NCBI RefSeq assembly: GCF_029688845.1
Contig: NZ_JARUKW010000011.1
Location: 1-64,000 of the forward strand
Reading direction: 5' to 3'
DNA: 64,000 nucleotides
Source: Natronococcus sp. A-GB1
GTDB taxonomy: Archaea; Halobacteriota; Halobacteria; Halobacteriales; Natrialbaceae
How positions within the stretch are numbered: the stretch's first letter is position 1; every line of letters starts with the position of its first letter. The position numbers were made by a program, and so were the translations under genes. A model generated the notes under the pieces. It saw nothing but the letters and a program-made list of their open reading frames with translations, was not told the origin of the DNA and ran no database searches. Below, piece by piece: positions 34,986 through 43,307 of the stretch.

Positions 34986-35507
34986 ATGTCCGATCCGGGT
35001 CCCGGTATCGAAGCGTGGAAGAAGCACACGAGTGCGTTCGATCGCGTCCAATCGATCGCTAGCACAGTCTCGCAGCCCCGTTCGGCGTCGGTTATCGCAG
35101 ACGAGGCAGCAGTCGCGGAGAACACAGCTCGAGATCATCTCGAGCGACTCGTCGATCTGAACGTGCTACTGAAAAGCGAACGAGCGGGAACGACGCACTA
35201 TATGCCCGACCCGCTCCACACGCGGATGCAGACGCTCCGAGAGCTGCTGGACCGATACGATCACGACGAACTCGTACAGCTGAAAGCTGACCTCCAATCC
35301 GAGATCGAGGGGTGGCGCGAGGAGTACGGCGTCGACTCGCCTGTCGACCTCCGTGACCGCGCTGCGGACACGGAAACCGCCGAACAGACGCGGGAGATTC
35401 GGACGACTGCAAGCGACTGGGAACTCGTGGCATACCGGCTCACTATCGTCGAGGACGCGATCGAGAACTACCGGACGTACAGCCAAGACTTCCGCGCATC
35501 GGCGTAG
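34986..35507 (+). CDS. DUF7342-type winged-helix protein, probable antitoxin/regulator
   Basis: A 173-residue protein. The N-terminal winged helix (SASVIADEAAVAENTARDHL, ERLVDLNVLLKSERAGTTHY) is followed by a long amphipathic/coiled-coil region (ELVQLKADLQSEIEGWREEY) and a C-terminal helical block (WELVAYRLTIVEDAIENYRT). The family is haloarchaeal DUF7342. A GGAG Shine-Dalgarno precedes the ATG, and an AT-rich TAATTATTT lies ~50 nt upstream. The next gene starts 2 nt after its stop. This tight pairing with a TumE-like protein suggests an antitoxin-like role. Confidence 0.75.
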   Translation: MSDPGPGIEAWKKHTSAFDRVQSIASTVSQPRSASVIADEAAVAENTARDHLERLVDLNVLLKSERAGTTHYMPDPLHTRMQTLRELLDRYDHDELVQLKADLQSEIEGWREEYGVDSPVDLRDRAADTETAEQTREIRTTASDWELVAYRLTIVEDAIENYRTYSQDFRASA

Positions 35508-35509
35508 AG

Positions 35510-35941
35510 ATGGGTGACACGTACGACTCGGCGGCGGCATCTCACCGGGCGCTTCGCGCCATCCAACAAGAGCTCGAGCGCCACCCGATAGTCACCGAGG
35601 TGCGGGGGTTTCCAGCGGGCGAGTTTATACGGGTTGTCGCACGGCTGGAAACGGAACGATGGGGGCGCGACAGCGAAGACGCCACGTTCACCGTCCGCTG
35701 GTTTGCAGGGGAGACTGCCGACGCCACTCCCGAGTTCTCGTTCCACTACAGCGACGCGACGGCCGATTTCGGATGGCACCACGAACCGAACCCGCACGTC
35801 GACGGATGGGGTCATTTCCAGGAACGAAACGCTGCCGGAACGGCGTATTCGTACGAACCACATTCCTTCGGCTCGCTCACCCCTGCACGCCTCGTCTGGG
35901 AGGTCATATCTCTCACTTCGTCGAGGCTGAAAACGACCTGA
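35510..35941 (+). CDS. TumE-like (DUF6516-type) protein, putative toxin
   Basis: A 143-residue protein. An N-terminal helix (ALRAIQQELERHPIVTEVRG) is followed by beta strands containing EFSFHYSDATADFGWHHEPN, PHVDGWGHFQE and a C-terminal SFGSLTPARLVWEVIS. The 'F.FHYSD..W..D..PH....HFH/Q' layout recalls the TumE family of toxin-antitoxin systems, whose members are small nucleases or translation inhibitors. It follows the DUF7342 HTH gene by 2 nt. Toxin activity is inference from family resemblance and pairing. Confidence 0.6.
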   Translation: MGDTYDSAAASHRALRAIQQELERHPIVTEVRGFPAGEFIRVVARLETERWGRDSEDATFTVRWFAGETADATPEFSFHYSDATADFGWHHEPNPHVDGWGHFQERNAAGTAYSYEPHSFGSLTPARLVWEVISLTSSRLKTT

Positions 35942-35954
35942 CTCCGAATCGGGT

Positions 35955-36506
35955 TCAGAACTCGTCGTCGAACTCGTCGCGCTCCTCGAGGTCGCTCAAC
36001 TTCTCGACCACCGTCATCGCGACGGTGTCGTCCGTTTCGGCGGGGCCGAAAAACACGATCACGTGCTCGTCGGCTGGCTCGGCGACCTCGACCGAGTCCT
36101 CGAGTACCCGGTCGTCGAGCGTCTCCTCGTCCCCATTATCGCCGAGTGCGTCCCCGTCGCCGTCATCGAGTTCGAGCGTCACGGCGTACTCGCCCGAGTC
36201 GGTCAACACGTCGTCGTACGTAGCCTGTGCGTCCTCGCCGGCGTCGTCGCCGCCCGGAGCGAGATCGAACCGATCCTCGAGGACGAGCGAGCCGTCGGGA
36301 CCTGCCACCTCGACCGAGCCGGCGAGACTCTGCTCCCCGCCGTTCAACACGTTGACGTCCTCGAGAACTAGCCCCGCGAGGAAGTCCACGGCGGTCGAAC
36401 ACCCGGCAACAGCTGCCGTTCCGACGGTAGCGCCGACGGTGAGATACCGACGGCGGCTCACGGGGAGTGTCACGGGAGTACCCGTTCCCGTGCGATTGGA
36501 CGTCAT
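35955..36506 (-). CDS. Exported acidic lipoprotein
   Basis: A 183-residue protein. A Tat signal (SRRRYLTVGATVGTAAVAGC) ends in a lipobox-like VAGC near residue 36, so it is probably lipid-anchored outside the membrane. The mature part is very acidic, with beta-sandwich-like strands (LAGSVEVAGPDGSLVLEDRF; SGEYAVTLELDD). Its convergent neighbour is the TumE-like gene. The function is unknown; it is only loosely similar to the other acidic lipoproteins at 38766, 50920 and 55523. Confidence 0.65.
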   Translation of the reverse strand: MTSNRTGTGTPVTLPVSRRRYLTVGATVGTAAVAGCSTAVDFLAGLVLEDVNVLNGGEQSLAGSVEVAGPDGSLVLEDRFDLAPGGDDAGEDAQATYDDVLTDSGEYAVTLELDDGDGDALGDNGDEETLDDRVLEDSVEVAEPADEHVIVFFGPAETDDTVAMTVVEKLSDLEERDEFDDEF

Positions 36507-36864
36507 CGTACGCAGCCACTCGAGTCAGCAGACAAATACTTTGTGCGGTGCAAACAGGTCGTTCAGACGTCGAACCGGCGAACGCAGTCGACGGCGGACC
36601 GGCGAGTTCCGGAGCGCAGCTGGTCCTCTCAGGGAGTGAGTGCAGACGATAGTTTCAACGCCCCGTCTGAAATAGGTAGGGCCGAGGGAATCTCGACGCG
36701 CGGTGGCACAGACGGGGTGTGTCAAAAACCGTCGCGTTCCCGCGCGAGGACCCTCGGTCCCTATTAATAGTTATCGTTCAGTCGGCATAAGTTTCTTGAT
36801 CGACTCGAGGGACCAGCGCAGGCGAACCGACCATCCACGTCGAACGCCCAGCATATCCGAGAAC
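36507..36864. other. Intergenic region, no gene recognised
   Basis: 358 bp. An AT-rich patch (TATTAATAGTTATCG near 36762) lies in the middle. It is placed downstream of the kinase gene rather than at its promoter. No frame has haloarchaeal coding character. Confidence 0.35.
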
Positions 36865-38646
36865 TCAGTTTCGGACGGAGTGGACGCTGTCGACGTCACA
36901 CAGAATATCGAATCGAGCGCCGCCCGAACCGTCGCCGAGCCGTACATCCCAGCCGTGGGCGTCGGCGATCCGCTCGACGATCCGCAGCCCGAACCCGGTT
37001 CCGCCGTCGCTCGTCGAGTAGCCGCCGGCGAACACGTCCTCGCGCCGGTTCTCGGGTATCCCCGGGCCGTCGTCCTCGAGGTAGAATCCCCGATCGGTCG
37101 TCCCGACGGTGACGGTCACGTCCTCGCCGCCGTGGTCGATGGCGTTCCGGAGCAGGTTCTCGAGGAGCTGCTGGAGGCGGTCGTCGTCGGCCTCGATCGT
37201 GGTCGACGCGAGCTCGTCATCGCCGTAGCGAAGCTCCGCTCTGTCGGCTCCGTCGGCGACGAGCTCCCAGGCGGCGTCGACGGCGTCGCGGAGCAGAACG
37301 GCGTCCCGAGAGCCGATATCTCGTCCCTCGCGTGCCAGCCAGAGCACGTCCTCGGTGATCCGATCGATCCGATCGAGAGCGGTCTCGATCCCGTCGAGGT
37401 GCTCGCTGTCGCACTCCTCCCGGACGAGCTCGAGCCGTCCCGTCGCGACGTTTAGCGGGTTTCGGAGATCGTGGCTCACGACGCCGGCGAACTCGTCGAG
37501 TCGGTCGCGCTGTCGTTGCAGCGCCCGCTCTCGCTCGGTCAGCTCGGTGATGTCCCGGCCCTCGGGGATGAGAAGCGTCACGGTCCCCCGTTCGTCGGTC
37601 AGCGGTCGCACGGAGAAGTCGATAATCGCCTCGCGATCGGCACCCTGAACCGGAAGTTTGTGCCGAACGAACTCGCCGTTTGCCGCCCGCTCGACGGCGT
37701 CCCGCGCTCGTTCCCGAGTATCATCGGAGTGCTGGAACCACGCCGTTTCCCATATCTTCTTTCCGACGACGTCGTCTCGCTCCAGCCCGCCGAACTCGAG
37801 TGCGGTCTCGTTTGCCTCGACGAGCGTGCCGTCCGGTTCTAACAACCCGGTGAACTGGTAGGTGTTCTCGAACACCGCGCGGTAGCGTCGCTCCCGTCGC
37901 TTCTGTTCGGTAATATCGTGAAAGAGAACGGAGAGTCCGTTCTCCGACGGGTAGATGTGTTCTCTGTACCACCGGTCCCACGGCTGGAAGTACTCCTCGA
38001 TCGTTCGGGCCTCGTTGCTAACTTTCGCCTCCTGGTAGTGATCGTAAAACGGGGTGTCCGTCGCCTCGTCGAAGGTTTCCCACAGCGAGTTGCCGAGCAG
38101 CTCCTCCTCGGACGTTCCGAAGACGGCTTTCGCCCGTTCGTTGACGTACACGACCCGCCAGTCGTCGTCGAGCGCGAGGAACGCGTCGTCGATCCGCTCG
38201 AGGATCGCCAGCGGATCGTGGCTCGTAACCCGTTTGAACCGTCTCGCTGTCGACGCCGTCACCGTCTCCTCGATCCGGTTTGCCAGCGTGACGTACTGAC
38301 TCGCTCCGCCGTCCTTCCTGACGTACTCGGTCACACCGGCCGAAATCGCCTCGCTGGCGATCGCCTCGTTACCATCTCCGGTGAACAGCACGAACGGGAG
38401 CGCCGGATACTCCTCGCGAACCGCGTTCAGCAACTCGAGTCCGGTTCCGTCGACCAGTTCGTACTCCGAGACGACGCAGTCGACGGTCGCAGTCGAAAGC
38501 CGCGCTATCGCCGCCGCAATGCTCGGCGCCGTCTCGACCGCGAGCCCGTCGGCGGTTTCCTCGAGCGTGCTCGCGACCGTTTCCGTGGCGTCCGCCGCTC
38601 CATCGACGTACAGCACGTCGACCGTGTCGGAAAGACTTCCTATCAC
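36865..38646 (-). CDS. Hybrid sensor histidine kinase: pseudo-receiver, two PAS, HisKA, HATPase
   Basis: A 593-residue soluble protein. Residues 1-130 form a receiver domain, but the phospho-acceptor position reads VVSEYELVDG, so the Asp is Glu61. PAS 1 is at ~150-260 (AILERIDDAFLALDDDWRVV), PAS 2 at ~265-385 (RYRAVFENTYQFTGLLEPDG). The HisKA box is GVVSHDLRNPLNVATGRLEL and the ATPase domain has LLENLLRNAIDHGG (N box), DDGPGIPENRREDVFAGGYS (G1/F) and GFGLRIVERI (G2). No membrane helices are present, so it senses a cytoplasmic cue. No cognate regulator gene is adjacent. Confidence 0.9.
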   Translation of the reverse strand: MIGSLSDTVDVLYVDGAADATETVASTLEETADGLAVETAPSIAAAIARLSTATVDCVVSEYELVDGTGLELLNAVREEYPALPFVLFTGDGNEAIASEAISAGVTEYVRKDGGASQYVTLANRIEETVTASTARRFKRVTSHDPLAILERIDDAFLALDDDWRVVYVNERAKAVFGTSEEELLGNSLWETFDEATDTPFYDHYQEAKVSNEARTIEEYFQPWDRWYREHIYPSENGLSVLFHDITEQKRRERRYRAVFENTYQFTGLLEPDGTLVEANETALEFGGLERDDVVGKKIWETAWFQHSDDTRERARDAVERAANGEFVRHKLPVQGADREAIIDFSVRPLTDERGTVTLLIPEGRDITELTERERALQRQRDRLDEFAGVVSHDLRNPLNVATGRLELVREECDSEHLDGIETALDRIDRITEDVLWLAREGRDIGSRDAVLLRDAVDAAWELVADGADRAELRYGDDELASTTIEADDDRLQQLLENLLRNAIDHGGEDVTVTVGTTDRGFYLEDDGPGIPENRREDVFAGGYSTSDGGTGFGLRIVERIADAHGWDVRLGDGSGGARFDILCDVDSVHSVRN

Positions 38647-38765
38647 GGCTGATACTATCCAGTAGTTCGAATCTGTGAATATAAATTCCTTGCCTCACAG
38701 ACACCGTCAGGACTCACGGTCTCGAACACCGTACGCGCTCGAACGGCCCCGTCACACGAACCCGA

Positions 38766-39395
38766 TTAGGGGTGCTTGATCTCGATCCGTCCACGCTTTT
38801 CCCACCCGGCGTGGATCTCGCAGACGTACTCGGCCATCTCCGCGGACGCCTCGAACTCGAGCGACTGGGTCGCCCCCTCTGTCTCCATCAGCTCGGTCCC
38901 GTAGTTATCGACGCGCTCGCCGCTCTCGTCCCAGATCTCGATGTTGTGGGGCTGGCCGTCCTCGTTCTCCCAACTGAGGACGTACTCCCGTCCCGCCTCG
39001 AGCACGATGGCCGGGTTCTTCTCGTCCTCGATCGGCTCCGGTTTGACACCCTTCCATCCGGCGGTCGTGGCGCTCAGTACGATCTCGTCGGTGTCGGCCC
39101 ACGCGTCGCGTCGGTCGCGGGAACCATCGTCTTCGTCCTCGTCGTCGGGGTTCGGCTCCGACGTCTCGGCATCGTCGTCGTTGCCTCCGTCTATCGGGTC
39201 CTCGCCGTCGTCACTACCGCTATCGGGCGCCTCGGTCCGGCTCTCGTTGCCGTCGTCGCCGGAGTCGTCGTCGACGTCCCCGTTTTCGTCGCTCGTTTCG
39301 CCCCCACCGAGACAGCCGGCGGCGAGAGCGGCCATCGCCGTTGCACCGGTGAGCCCCAGCGCCTGACGTCGGGAACAGTTTACTGGTTGTCTCAT
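38766..39395 (-). CDS. Cupredoxin-like lipoprotein (halocyanin/azurin family)
   Basis: About 209 residues. MRQPVNCSRRQALGLTGATA is a Tat signal with lipobox LAAGC. An ~85-residue Asp/Glu/Ser linker leads to a cupredoxin domain: EYVLSWENEDGQPHNIEIW supplies the first His, and MAEYVCEIHAGWEKRG the Cys and second His. The usual axial Met after the second His is absent (Lys or Glu occupies the place), so copper binding or redox potential may be altered. It would act at the outer face of the membrane as an electron carrier or metal binder. Confidence 0.75.
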   Translation of the reverse strand: MRQPVNCSRRQALGLTGATAMAALAAGCLGGGETSDENGDVDDDSGDDGNESRTEAPDSGSDDGEDPIDGGNDDDAETSEPNPDDEDEDDGSRDRRDAWADTDEIVLSATTAGWKGVKPEPIEDEKNPAIVLEAGREYVLSWENEDGQPHNIEIWDESGERVDNYGTELMETEGATQSLEFEASAEMAEYVCEIHAGWEKRGRIEIKHP

Positions 39396-39518
39396 AACGA
39401 GAGTTTCAGCTTTCGCTACTATAGATACCATGTAGATAACAGCCAGTTAACAAGTCACCAACTACAGCACGAACGCCCGAATCGGAACACCTTCCCTCGA
39501 GTCGCCGAACGATCGGGT

Positions 39519-40454
39519 ATGCACGCCGACCGGATCGATCCGCAGGCGAAGGCGGCGCTCGAGCGCCAGAACCGGTTTTCGCTACCGCACAGCCGTCGCG
39601 GCCTGAAGCTCCTCCGCTACGTTACCCGCGCGACGATGTGGGCCGAGAACCGAAACCCGCCGCAGGTGGGTCGAACGGTCGACCGGACGATTCCCGGACC
39701 CGCCGGCGATCTCGACGCTCGTCTCTACCTGCCCGAGGCGGACGGACCGTTCCCGACGATCGTGTTCTTCCACGGCGGCGGGTACGTGCTGGGGAGTATC
39801 GCCACACACGACTGGCTGTGTCGCCAGCTCACGCGCGAGAGCGGCTGTGCCGTGCTCTCGATCGACTACCGACTCGCCCCCGAACACCCGTTCCCCGCGG
39901 CGGTCGAGGACGCTTATGCCGCCGTCGAGTGGGCGGCCGCCAATCCGAGCGCGATCGCGGGTACCGGACGCCTCGCGGTCGCGGGCGACTCCGCCGGCGG
40001 AGCCCTCGCGGCCGTCGCCGCGCTCATGGCCGCCGAGCGCGACGGCCCCGATATCGACCACCAGGCGTTGCTCTATCCGAGCGTCGGGATCAAGCCCGAC
40101 CAGCCCTCGATGCGGAAACATGCGGGGATCGTCCTCGAGGCGGAGGACATGGAGTGGTTCCGAGAGTGTTACTACGAGAGCGACGTTCACGAACGAAACC
40201 CCTACGCCGACCCGACGAACGCCGGCGATGTCTCCGGTGTCGCGCCGGCAACTGTCGTCACCGCCGGGTTCGACCCCCTTCGTGACGGTGGGAAGGCGTA
40301 CGCCGAACAGCTCGTTCGCGACGGCGTCGCCACACGCTACGAGAACTACGAGGCGATGGTCCACGGGTTCATGACAATGCGCGACGTCGACCGTACCCAC
40401 GACGCCATCGCGGCCGTCGCCGCGGATCTCGCCGACTCGCTCGGTGGTGCCTGA
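39519..40454 (+). CDS. HSL-family alpha/beta hydrolase (esterase/lipase)
   Basis: A 311-residue protein. IVFFHGGGYVLGS is the HGGG oxyanion motif, VAGDSAGGALAAVAA the nucleophile elbow (Ser), VTAGFDPLRDGG the Asp and YEAMVHGFMTM the His. The complete triad in this spacing defines the hormone-sensitive-lipase family of short-chain carboxylesterases. There is no signal peptide, so it is cytoplasmic. The start MHADRIDPQAKAALE gives the usual N-terminal cap. It is divergent from the cupredoxin gene. Confidence 0.9.
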   Translation: MHADRIDPQAKAALERQNRFSLPHSRRGLKLLRYVTRATMWAENRNPPQVGRTVDRTIPGPAGDLDARLYLPEADGPFPTIVFFHGGGYVLGSIATHDWLCRQLTRESGCAVLSIDYRLAPEHPFPAAVEDAYAAVEWAAANPSAIAGTGRLAVAGDSAGGALAAVAALMAAERDGPDIDHQALLYPSVGIKPDQPSMRKHAGIVLEAEDMEWFRECYYESDVHERNPYADPTNAGDVSGVAPATVVTAGFDPLRDGGKAYAEQLVRDGVATRYENYEAMVHGFMTMRDVDRTHDAIAAVAADLADSLGGA

Positions 40455-40495
40455 ACGCGGCGAGAGGCGGCTGCCGTGGCGAGTCTCAGTTCCGG

Positions 40496-42109
40496 TCAGC
40501 AGGCCACCGTTCCCGTCGGCACGACGATCGTCACCGGATCGCTCCCGGTCGTCGCGTAGACCGCGTGTCCGCCGTCGATCGCCGCGTCGTACGCCGGCTG
40601 CGAGATCGTAACCGGCGGCTCCGGATACTGCTGGGCGCCGACGGTTTGCCAGGACGACTGCAGTGCCGTCGGGCAGTGCAACTCGCCGCCACCCTCCCGC
40701 AGCCAGTCCGCAGCCGGCTGGGACGATCCGCCGGCCTCGTAGTAGTTGCCGGCGATCCGGGTGAGGTGATCGTCGCTCGTCCACTCGGCCCCCAGCGTCG
40801 ACGTCGCGAACGTCGCGGCCGCGAACTCCTCGCCGGTCGTCGTTCCCTGGTAGGACACCGCTTCGAGCCCGACGAACGCGATCGGAAGCGAGGCCACCGC
40901 GCAGAGACAGAGGACGACCGCGAGCGAGACGGCGACCGTTCGCCGCGAGCGAGGCGTCGTGCGGCCGGCGAGGTCGACGATCGCGACGCCGGCGCTGACG
41001 ACGACGGCGAGGTGGGCGAACGTCTGCCCGCGCTGGACGAAGATCTCGATGGCCGGGTCGACACCCCGCGTGAGCGAGAACCCTACCCAGACGAGCGGAG
41101 CGAGCAACAGCGCTAACACGACCGCTCGAGAGCCGTGTGGCCCGGTCGCGCTCGGAACGCCCCAGCTTCCGAGCGCGGCGAGCACGACCAGCGGCGCGAG
41201 GAGAACGAGCAACAGCGACGGCGGTGCCATCGTCCCCGGGAACACGCCCCAGACGGCGTCCGCGACCACGACCGCGAACCCGAACAGCAACCCCCCGCCG
41301 ATCGTCCCGCGAACGACGGCCGGAGCCGCGGTCGACAGCCAGTACGCGAGGGCACACAACAGCACGATCCAGGCGACGAACAGCCCGTACTGCTCGACGG
41401 GTTCGCCCGTATACGCCGGGTCGACGATCCAGTAGTACGCGCCGACGTAGGCCCACACGACGACGAGAAGCACCACGCTGAGCACCCGGCGCCGCCAGGT
41501 TCCCAGCCCGGCCAGCACGCAGACGGCCGTCAACGTCAGCGCGGCCATGATCGCGCTCAGGTGGTGCGTGATCGGGAGCACGAGCAGGAACGTACCCGTT
41601 ACGAGCCCCCAGCGCCGCCGCTCCGTTCGGAAGAAGCGGTACGCCGCGATCGCGACCAGTGGAACGAACAGGATGCCCAGCACCTCGTAGCTCACGGCGA
41701 CCGTGCGCCGGAGGAACACGCCCTCGAGCGCGAGAGTCGTCCCGGCTGCCAGCGACGCGACGGCGGTCACCGAGGGTGCGGTCCCGCGTTGGTCGGCAAT
41801 CTGCCAGGTCAGTGCCGCCGCGATCACCGACGGGATGGCGCCGACGAACGCGATGATCGGCTGTGCGATCCACAGCGGTGCGACCGCAGTGACGAGCGCG
41901 ACGATCGAGAGCAGCGTCGGGAACGTGTAGCCGTAGGGCTCGACGGTCTCGACGAGCGAGCCGGCTGCGATACTGTCGCGGGCCTGGGCGGCGAACACGA
42001 ACCCGTCCGGATTGAACGGATACGGCGTCCACAGCGTCGGCGCCATCCGGACTGCGAACGCGACCGCGAAAACGGTGAGGGCCACGACCGCGAGTCGCCG
42101 ACGGACCAT
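40496..42109 (-). CDS. Polytopic membrane protein, possibly a GT-C-type glycosyltransferase
   Basis: A 537-residue protein with about 12 hydrophobic helices and a C-terminal ~130-residue extracytoplasmic domain. The first loop after helix 1 contains NPDGFVFAAQARD with acidic residues, and further loops have LRRTVAVSYE and PITHHLSAIMAALT. This is reminiscent of GT-C/ArnT-PMT-like enzymes, where the first loop carries the catalytic Asp. The similarity is weak and a transporter cannot be excluded. Its only neighbours are an esterase and a CPBP protease. Confidence 0.5.
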   Translation of the reverse strand: MVRRRLAVVALTVFAVAFAVRMAPTLWTPYPFNPDGFVFAAQARDSIAAGSLVETVEPYGYTFPTLLSIVALVTAVAPLWIAQPIIAFVGAIPSVIAAALTWQIADQRGTAPSVTAVASLAAGTTLALEGVFLRRTVAVSYEVLGILFVPLVAIAAYRFFRTERRRWGLVTGTFLLVLPITHHLSAIMAALTLTAVCVLAGLGTWRRRVLSVVLLVVVWAYVGAYYWIVDPAYTGEPVEQYGLFVAWIVLLCALAYWLSTAAPAVVRGTIGGGLLFGFAVVVADAVWGVFPGTMAPPSLLLVLLAPLVVLAALGSWGVPSATGPHGSRAVVLALLLAPLVWVGFSLTRGVDPAIEIFVQRGQTFAHLAVVVSAGVAIVDLAGRTTPRSRRTVAVSLAVVLCLCAVASLPIAFVGLEAVSYQGTTTGEEFAAATFATSTLGAEWTSDDHLTRIAGNYYEAGGSSQPAADWLREGGGELHCPTALQSSWQTVGAQQYPEPPVTISQPAYDAAIDGGHAVYATTGSDPVTIVVPTGTVAC

Positions 42110-42246
42110 CCGACTGTACGCGGTCGCGGTACCGAGTTAACGATTCCGACTCCGGCTCCCATCCGTCTCCGAACGGTCGATAGCCGTATCCAGCTCTCAG
42201 CCGGCGCGGATCTAACCACTTTGCCGTTCGAACGCATACTGGGCGT

Positions 42247-43017
42247 ATGGGTACCGGAACCCGCTCGAGTACCGATCGACGGCCGACTCGAGAGAAGCTG
42301 GCTCGTCGACGGCATCGCCTCGAGGAGACGGTCGCACCGCTGGCAGGCTGCTCGCTTCTCCACACGATCCTCCTCCCGTTGGTACCGATCCTGACTGTCG
42401 TGCTCGTGCTGACCGTCGGGATCGCCGCTCACCAGGGTTCGGATCCGGGCTGGCCGGACTGGGTGTTGCTGGTGCCACTCGGCGCCGCGTACGTCGCCGT
42501 CGTCACCGGACTGTACTGGCGGTGGGACCGGTCGACCTGGCGGGCGGCTGCGGTCGTCCGTTCCCCGGCACCGCGGGAACTTGGCGTCGCGGTAGTGGCT
42601 ACCGCCGTCGGGATCGCGATCGTCATCGTCGGGAACGTCGCCGCGACGACGGTCGGCCTCGACCCGCACGCTCGCGCTCCGGTGAGGAGCACCGCCGGGA
42701 TCGCGGCACTGGTTCTGACATCGATCGTGATCGCCCCAGTTGCCGAAGAGATCCTGTTCCGCGGGCTGGTTCTTGGCCACTTCCTCGCACGCGGGTACGG
42801 CGTTGTGACCGCGAGCCTCCTGTCGATCGCGCTGTTCGCGTTCGTCCACGTCTTCATGGCTGGCGCGGTCAGCATCGCCGTCACTGGGGCGCTCGGCGTC
42901 GTACTGACGGCGCTTCGGTTGTGGTACGACAGCCTCGTCGCCCCGTGGATGATGCATCTACTCGTCAACGCCTGGGGACTCACGCTGACGATCGGGCTGA
43001 TGCCGATTCCGTGGTGA
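42247..43017 (+). CDS. CPBP-family intramembrane glutamic endopeptidase
   Basis: A 256-residue protein with about seven hydrophobic segments. The Abi/CPBP motifs are clear: VAEEILFRGLVLG (motif 1, EExxxR), FAFVHVFMAG (motif 2, FxxxH) and MHLLVNAWG (motif 3, HxxxN). Members are related to eukaryotic Rce1 and cleave membrane proteins; in archaea the substrates are unknown. The first ~35 residues form a basic cytoplasmic tail. It is divergent from the membrane protein at 40496-42109. Confidence 0.9.
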   Translation: MGTGTRSSTDRRPTREKLARRRHRLEETVAPLAGCSLLHTILLPLVPILTVVLVLTVGIAAHQGSDPGWPDWVLLVPLGAAYVAVVTGLYWRWDRSTWRAAAVVRSPAPRELGVAVVATAVGIAIVIVGNVAATTVGLDPHARAPVRSTAGIAALVLTSIVIAPVAEEILFRGLVLGHFLARGYGVVTASLLSIALFAFVHVFMAGAVSIAVTGALGVVLTALRLWYDSLVAPWMMHLLVNAWGLTLTIGLMPIPW

Positions 43018-43307
43018 GAGCTTACCCGTTAGTTAACGCCGGAGACGTCGCTCGAGCGCGCACGACCCAGGATCGACCGTTCGCCCTGACGACAGGTCAC
43101 CCCTCAGTTGAGATCGCGTCCGCCCGTCGATCGATCGGCGTGACGGAGTGATCGACCTCTCACGGGAGCTGACGGCGCCTACGGGCCTGCCCTCGAGATC
43201 GCGGCCGTACGCGAGCGACGATGAGGGTATTGTTAAGACTGTTGTAGAGTAAGGGAATTTTACATACTCGGTCGATAGTAATGCGTCTGCTCCGGATCGA
43301 AGCGAGT

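Noticed and set aside
39582-42365. Very long minus-strand frame (927 codons)
   Set aside because: It spans the antisense of the HSL esterase and an alternative frame of the membrane-protein gene; extremely Arg-rich with no domain.
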